Origin: Sva-07 sp963715825
Lineage (GTDB): Bacteria > Actinomycetota > Acidimicrobiia > Acidimicrobiales > Ilumatobacteraceae
Reading direction: 5' to 3'
DNA length: 64,000 nt
NCBI GenBank assembly: GCA_963715825.1
Contig: CAVQSI010000004.1
Location: 124,001 to 188,000, forward strand
Shown: positions 61,955 to 64,000 of the stretch, one piece after another
How the letters are laid out: every line of letters begins with the position of its first letter
Numbering within the stretch: the stretch's first letter is position 1
The notes under the pieces: generated by a model
Databases searched by the model: none
Told to the model about the DNA's origin: nothing
Seen by the model: the letters and a program-made list of their open reading frames with translations, nothing else
Translations under genes and position numbers: made by a program

Positions 61955-62432
61955 TGTAGTGGTCCAGTCGTTATGCGTCTCTTGATGCCCGGATTCCGGG
62001 CAGGAAGAATCAGCAACGACATGACTTCGAACAAGCGCCGGAGGCACACGCCGGACCAGATCATCCGCAAGCTCGCCGAGGGCAACAAGCTCCTCGCCGG
62101 CGGCACCGAACTCGATGAGGTGTGTCGGCATCTCGAGATCGCCGAGTCGACGTGGAATCGGTGGCTCGCCCAGTACGGCGGCATGAAGGCCTCCGACGCG
62201 AAACGGCTCAAGGAGCTCGAGGGCGAGAACGCTCGCCTGAAGCGCCTGCTCGCTGACGCCGAGTTGGACAAGGACATGTTGCGGGAGATCGCGTCGGGAA
62301 ACTTCTGACCCCGAACCGCAAGCGAGCAGCAGTGACGCACCGCTCTACCCGGCGCGATCCGTCAGTGCTGTGCGGGAAAGTGCAGTGCTCGGGCTGAGCC
62401 GGACTGCAGTGGGTCGGTGGTTGGGACATGCG
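61955..62432 (+). mobile_element. IS3-family insertion sequence remnant
   Basis: Begins with TGTAGTGGTCCAGTC, similar to IS3-family ends, followed by a complete orfA and a short decayed orfB. After the overlap at GGGAAACTTCTGA the -1 frame reads GKLLTPNRKRAAVTH, the usual OrfB start, and then breaks up; LGLSRTAVGRW appears in another frame near 62390-62425. The DDE domain and right end are missing, so it cannot transpose on its own. A hairpin (GCCCGGATTCCGGGC) lies at about 61986-62000. Confidence 0.6.
62021..62308 (+). CDS. IS3-family transposase OrfA
   Basis: 95 residues, full-length OrfA (HTH_Tnp_1). RRRHTPDQIIRKLAEGNKLL then GGTELDEVCRHLEIAESTWN is the helix-turn-helix that binds the IS ends; LKELEGENARLKRLLADAEL is the leucine-zipper coiled coil used for multimerisation. 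It ends at the usual OrfA/OrfB overlap. Without OrfB it cannot catalyse transposition. Confidence 0.8.
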   Translation: MTSNKRRRHTPDQIIRKLAEGNKLLAGGTELDEVCRHLEIAESTWNRWLAQYGGMKASDAKRLKELEGENARLKRLLADAELDKDMLREIASGNF

Positions 62433-62491
62433 TGATTCTGGGCGCGGGCCTGTGCGGCAACCGTGGCCGACGCGTCCTCCCGATGCACGAG

Positions 62492-62659
62492 TCAGGTGCC
62501 GATCCGATCGCCCATCGCTGTCGGGATGTCTTCGCAGGTGTGGAGGATGCGCCAGATATCGACGAACTCGTCGGCGACGAGGTGGAACACGAGATACGGG
62601 TAACAAGCCAGCGGTCGGACGCAAACGATCAGAATCTTGAGTTTGTAGCAGAATCGCAG
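62492..62659 (-). pseudogene. C-terminal remnant of a ParE/RelE-type toxin
   Basis: The last 55 codons of this frame read LACYPYLVFHLVADEFVDIW then RILHTCEDIPTAM. YPYLVFY...D.V.V.RVLH..RDI is the closing beta hairpin and tail of ParE-type type II toxins. The N-terminal helical half is not found in this frame, and no antitoxin is evident. Confidence 0.5.
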
Positions 62660-62756
62660 GCCGCTGCTCGTTGTGGGTGACATGCTCGACCAGTTCTGCG
62701 ACCAGCTCCTCGCGCCCAGAGAAGTCGGCGGCGTCAATCTCCCTTGATCGCGCGGC

Positions 62757-62912
62757 GGCCAGGCGTACCTCGCGTCGATGCAGCCGAAGATCGCCGAGGT
62801 GCGCTCGATGATCGACGCCGCAGGACTGGCCGATTGCGTCGACCTCGAGGTCGACGGTGGCATCGGACCCACGACGATCGCCGGAGCGACGTCCGCCAGC
62901 GCCAAGTCTTGA
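62757..62912 (+). pseudogene. Internal fragment of ribulose-phosphate 3-epimerase
   Basis: The frame reads GQAYLASMQPKIAEVRSMID then AAGLADCVDLEVDGGIGPTT. KI.EVR.MID followed by LEVDGGI is the beta7 segment of Rpe, containing the catalytic aspartate. About 45 residues remain, ending at a non-homologous tail and a TGA. It is the sense-strand of a region that also has minus-strand open frames, so those minus frames are likely shadows. Confidence 0.55.
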
Positions 62913-63116
62913 TCGCCGTCAGTGCCCTCTGCGAGGATGACGAGGGCCTGGAACTCGCCGTCACCGCCGTCCGGCACCCGCGCGGAGGCGCCCGCGGCGC
63001 CTCACGACTCCCACGGCTCGTGAACGCGAGAGAGGTCGGGTGTCCCCCGGGAGTGAGGTTGTCGACCTCGGTGAGCCCCATGCCGCCGCCGACGGTGGAT
63101 CCCAGGGACCCAGCGA
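62913..63116. other. Mosaic of decayed sequence, no intact gene
   Basis: Between the Rpe scrap and the cyclase gene several short frames overlap (for example RQVLIAVSALCEDDEGLELA on plus) without start, ribosome site or family. Further left, 62660-62756 on the minus strand carries REIDAADFSGREELVAELVE, possibly the C-terminal end of a transposase or antitoxin. Nothing else can be supported from 62309 to 63116 beyond the entries given. Confidence 0.3.
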
Positions 63117-64000
63117 TCACGAACTGTGGGTGGCCCAGTCAACCGGGTGCACCGCGTGCAGCCCGGGGATGCCCTTGAGCGCAACCTCCCGAGCGGGCCC
63201 GAAGCGGATGTCGCCGCGAGGTTCGATGATCTCCCGCACGAGCGACGACACGAGAATCTCGCCACCTCTCGCCTCTCCCGCGACCCGGGCAGCCATGTTC
63301 ACGTGTCGCCCGAAGAGATCGCCGTCCTCGTCCACGATCACTTCGCCCGTGTGCACTCCGATTCGGATCCGAATCGATTCGGCTCCGTCGGTCTGCGAGC
63401 TCGCAGCGGTGATCTCGCGCTGGGTCGCCACCGAATACCGCACTGCGTCGCGGGCACTGGCGAACGAGAGCATGAACCCGTCACCCTGCGACTTGATCTC
63501 GTTGCCGCCGAAGCCGGGAAGGAGGCGTCGAAGCGTCCGGTTGTGCCGGCTGAGCACCTCGAACCACCGTTCGTCTCCGAGTTCGACGGCACGAGCAGTC
63601 GACTGCTCGATGTCGCTGAAGAGCAGTGTCACAGTGCCCGGGTCGGCGTTCCGACGAGCGAGCGAAGCCACTGACTCGGTGTCGAGGCGATCGGCGATTA
63701 GCTCGATCGATGTGACCAGGCGCTCGTGCTGAGGGTGGGCACGCCGGTCGACCGGGTCGGACACTTCGATCGTGGTGTTCCCGATCCTCAAGATCGCGCC
63801 GCGCGGGAGTGGCTGGGGACCGTCGATGATGACTCCGTCGAGGGACGAACCGTTGCGACTCCCCAGGTCCCGGACCTCGATGCCGTCGGTGCTGGGGCTG
63901 AGCACCACGTGCCGCCGAGACACCTCGGGGTCGGCCACCAGCACCCCAGCGCAGTCTCTGCCGATCTCGAGGGGATCGTGAACGATCAGGAAGAGGGGAC
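63117..64000 (-). CDS. FHA domain fused to class III adenylate/guanylate cyclase, 5'-truncated by window edge
   Basis: Signal-transduction protein with at least 293 residues; the frame stays open to the right edge (PLFLIVHDPLEIGRDCAGVL), so the start lies outside. Residues 1-85 form a forkhead-associated phosphothreonine-binding domain (EIGRD, EVSRRHVVL, DLGSRNGSSLDG). Residues ~125-290 form the cyclase catalytic domain: TVTLLFSDIEQSTA with the metal Asp, NEIKSQGDGFMLSFASA with the second Asp, and IRIGVHTGEVIVDEDGDLFG followed by HVNMAARV. It would convert ATP or GTP to a cyclic nucleotide in response to a phosphorylated partner. Substrate-specifying residues need alignment. Confidence 0.88.
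   Translation of the reverse strand, partial: PLFLIVHDPLEIGRDCAGVLVADPEVSRRHVVLSPSTDGIEVRDLGSRNGSSLDGVIIDGPQPLPRGAILRIGNTTIEVSDPVDRRAHPQHERLVTSIELIADRLDTESVASLARRNADPGTVTLLFSDIEQSTARAVELGDERWFEVLSRHNRTLRRLLPGFGGNEIKSQGDGFMLSFASARDAVRYSVATQREITAASSQTDGAESIRIRIGVHTGEVIVDEDGDLFGRHVNMAARVAGEARGGEILVSSLVREIIEPRGDIRFGPAREVALKGIPGLHAVHPVDWATHSS

Noticed and set aside
62492..62977. Intact toxin gene reading the full minus frame
   Set aside because: Only the last 55 codons resemble ParE; the first part overlaps an Rpe fragment coded on the opposite strand and has no toxin features.

Overview
The window is high-GC bacterial DNA with strong G/C preference at third codon positions, many ATGA stop/start overlaps, GTG starts and several starts sitting 6-8 nt behind a TANNNT hexamer (leaderless style). 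Together with an actinobacterial-style gene set (CydDC fused in one chain, CtpE-like ATPase, F420-type LLM oxidoreductase, P450, MDMPI-like protein, LPXTG surface protein), this points to an actinomycetote. My best guess is an aquatic Acidimicrobiia (Ilumatobacter-like) lineage. That placement is inference, since no rRNA or marker gene is present.

Layout. 0-5 kb: a seven-gene mrp (mnh) cation/proton antiporter operon, cut by the left edge, followed by a small winged-helix regulator and an otsA fragment. 5.7-13.4 kb (minus): a respiratory block with fused CydDC, CydB, CydA and a CPA1 antiporter. 13.5-18.3 kb: pyruvate:ferredoxin oxidoreductase overlapping a dihydroorotate-dehydrogenase-like flavoprotein, closed by a long hairpin. 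18.4-30.2 kb: housekeeping and accessory genes (M23 peptidase, class V aminotransferase, CtpE-like P-type ATPase, TetR, P450, acyl-CoA dehydrogenase, papain-like C92 protein, LuxR regulator, SpoU methyltransferase). 30.2-40 kb: SRPBCC protein, a molybdopterin oxidoreductase with a frameshift, a DHFR-like/TetR divergent pair, an unrecognised 238-aa protein, and PPK2 with a second P-type ATPase. 40-48.5 kb: one gene for a ~2,800-aa DUF11-repeat LPXTG surface protein. 49-64 kb: an accessory, partly decayed region with small unknown genes, an ABC exporter, two methyltransferases, an alpha/beta hydrolase, a flavin-type oxidoreductase cluster, an IS3 remnant, fragments of ParE and Rpe, and an FHA-cyclase fusion cut by the right edge.

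How it fits together. The left half describes ion and redox homeostasis: Mrp and NhaP2-type antiporters set pH and Na+/K+, cytochrome bd supplies a high-affinity oxidase, and PFOR provides low-potential electrons. The right half is regulatory and accessory. A recurring feature is single-nucleotide indels splitting otherwise good genes (at least ten, mostly +1, concentrated at 54-62 kb). They are either residual assembly errors or genuine decay, and this matters for any reading of the region. I saw no CRISPR array, phage module, toxin-antitoxin pair that looks intact, or clearly new multi-gene defence system.
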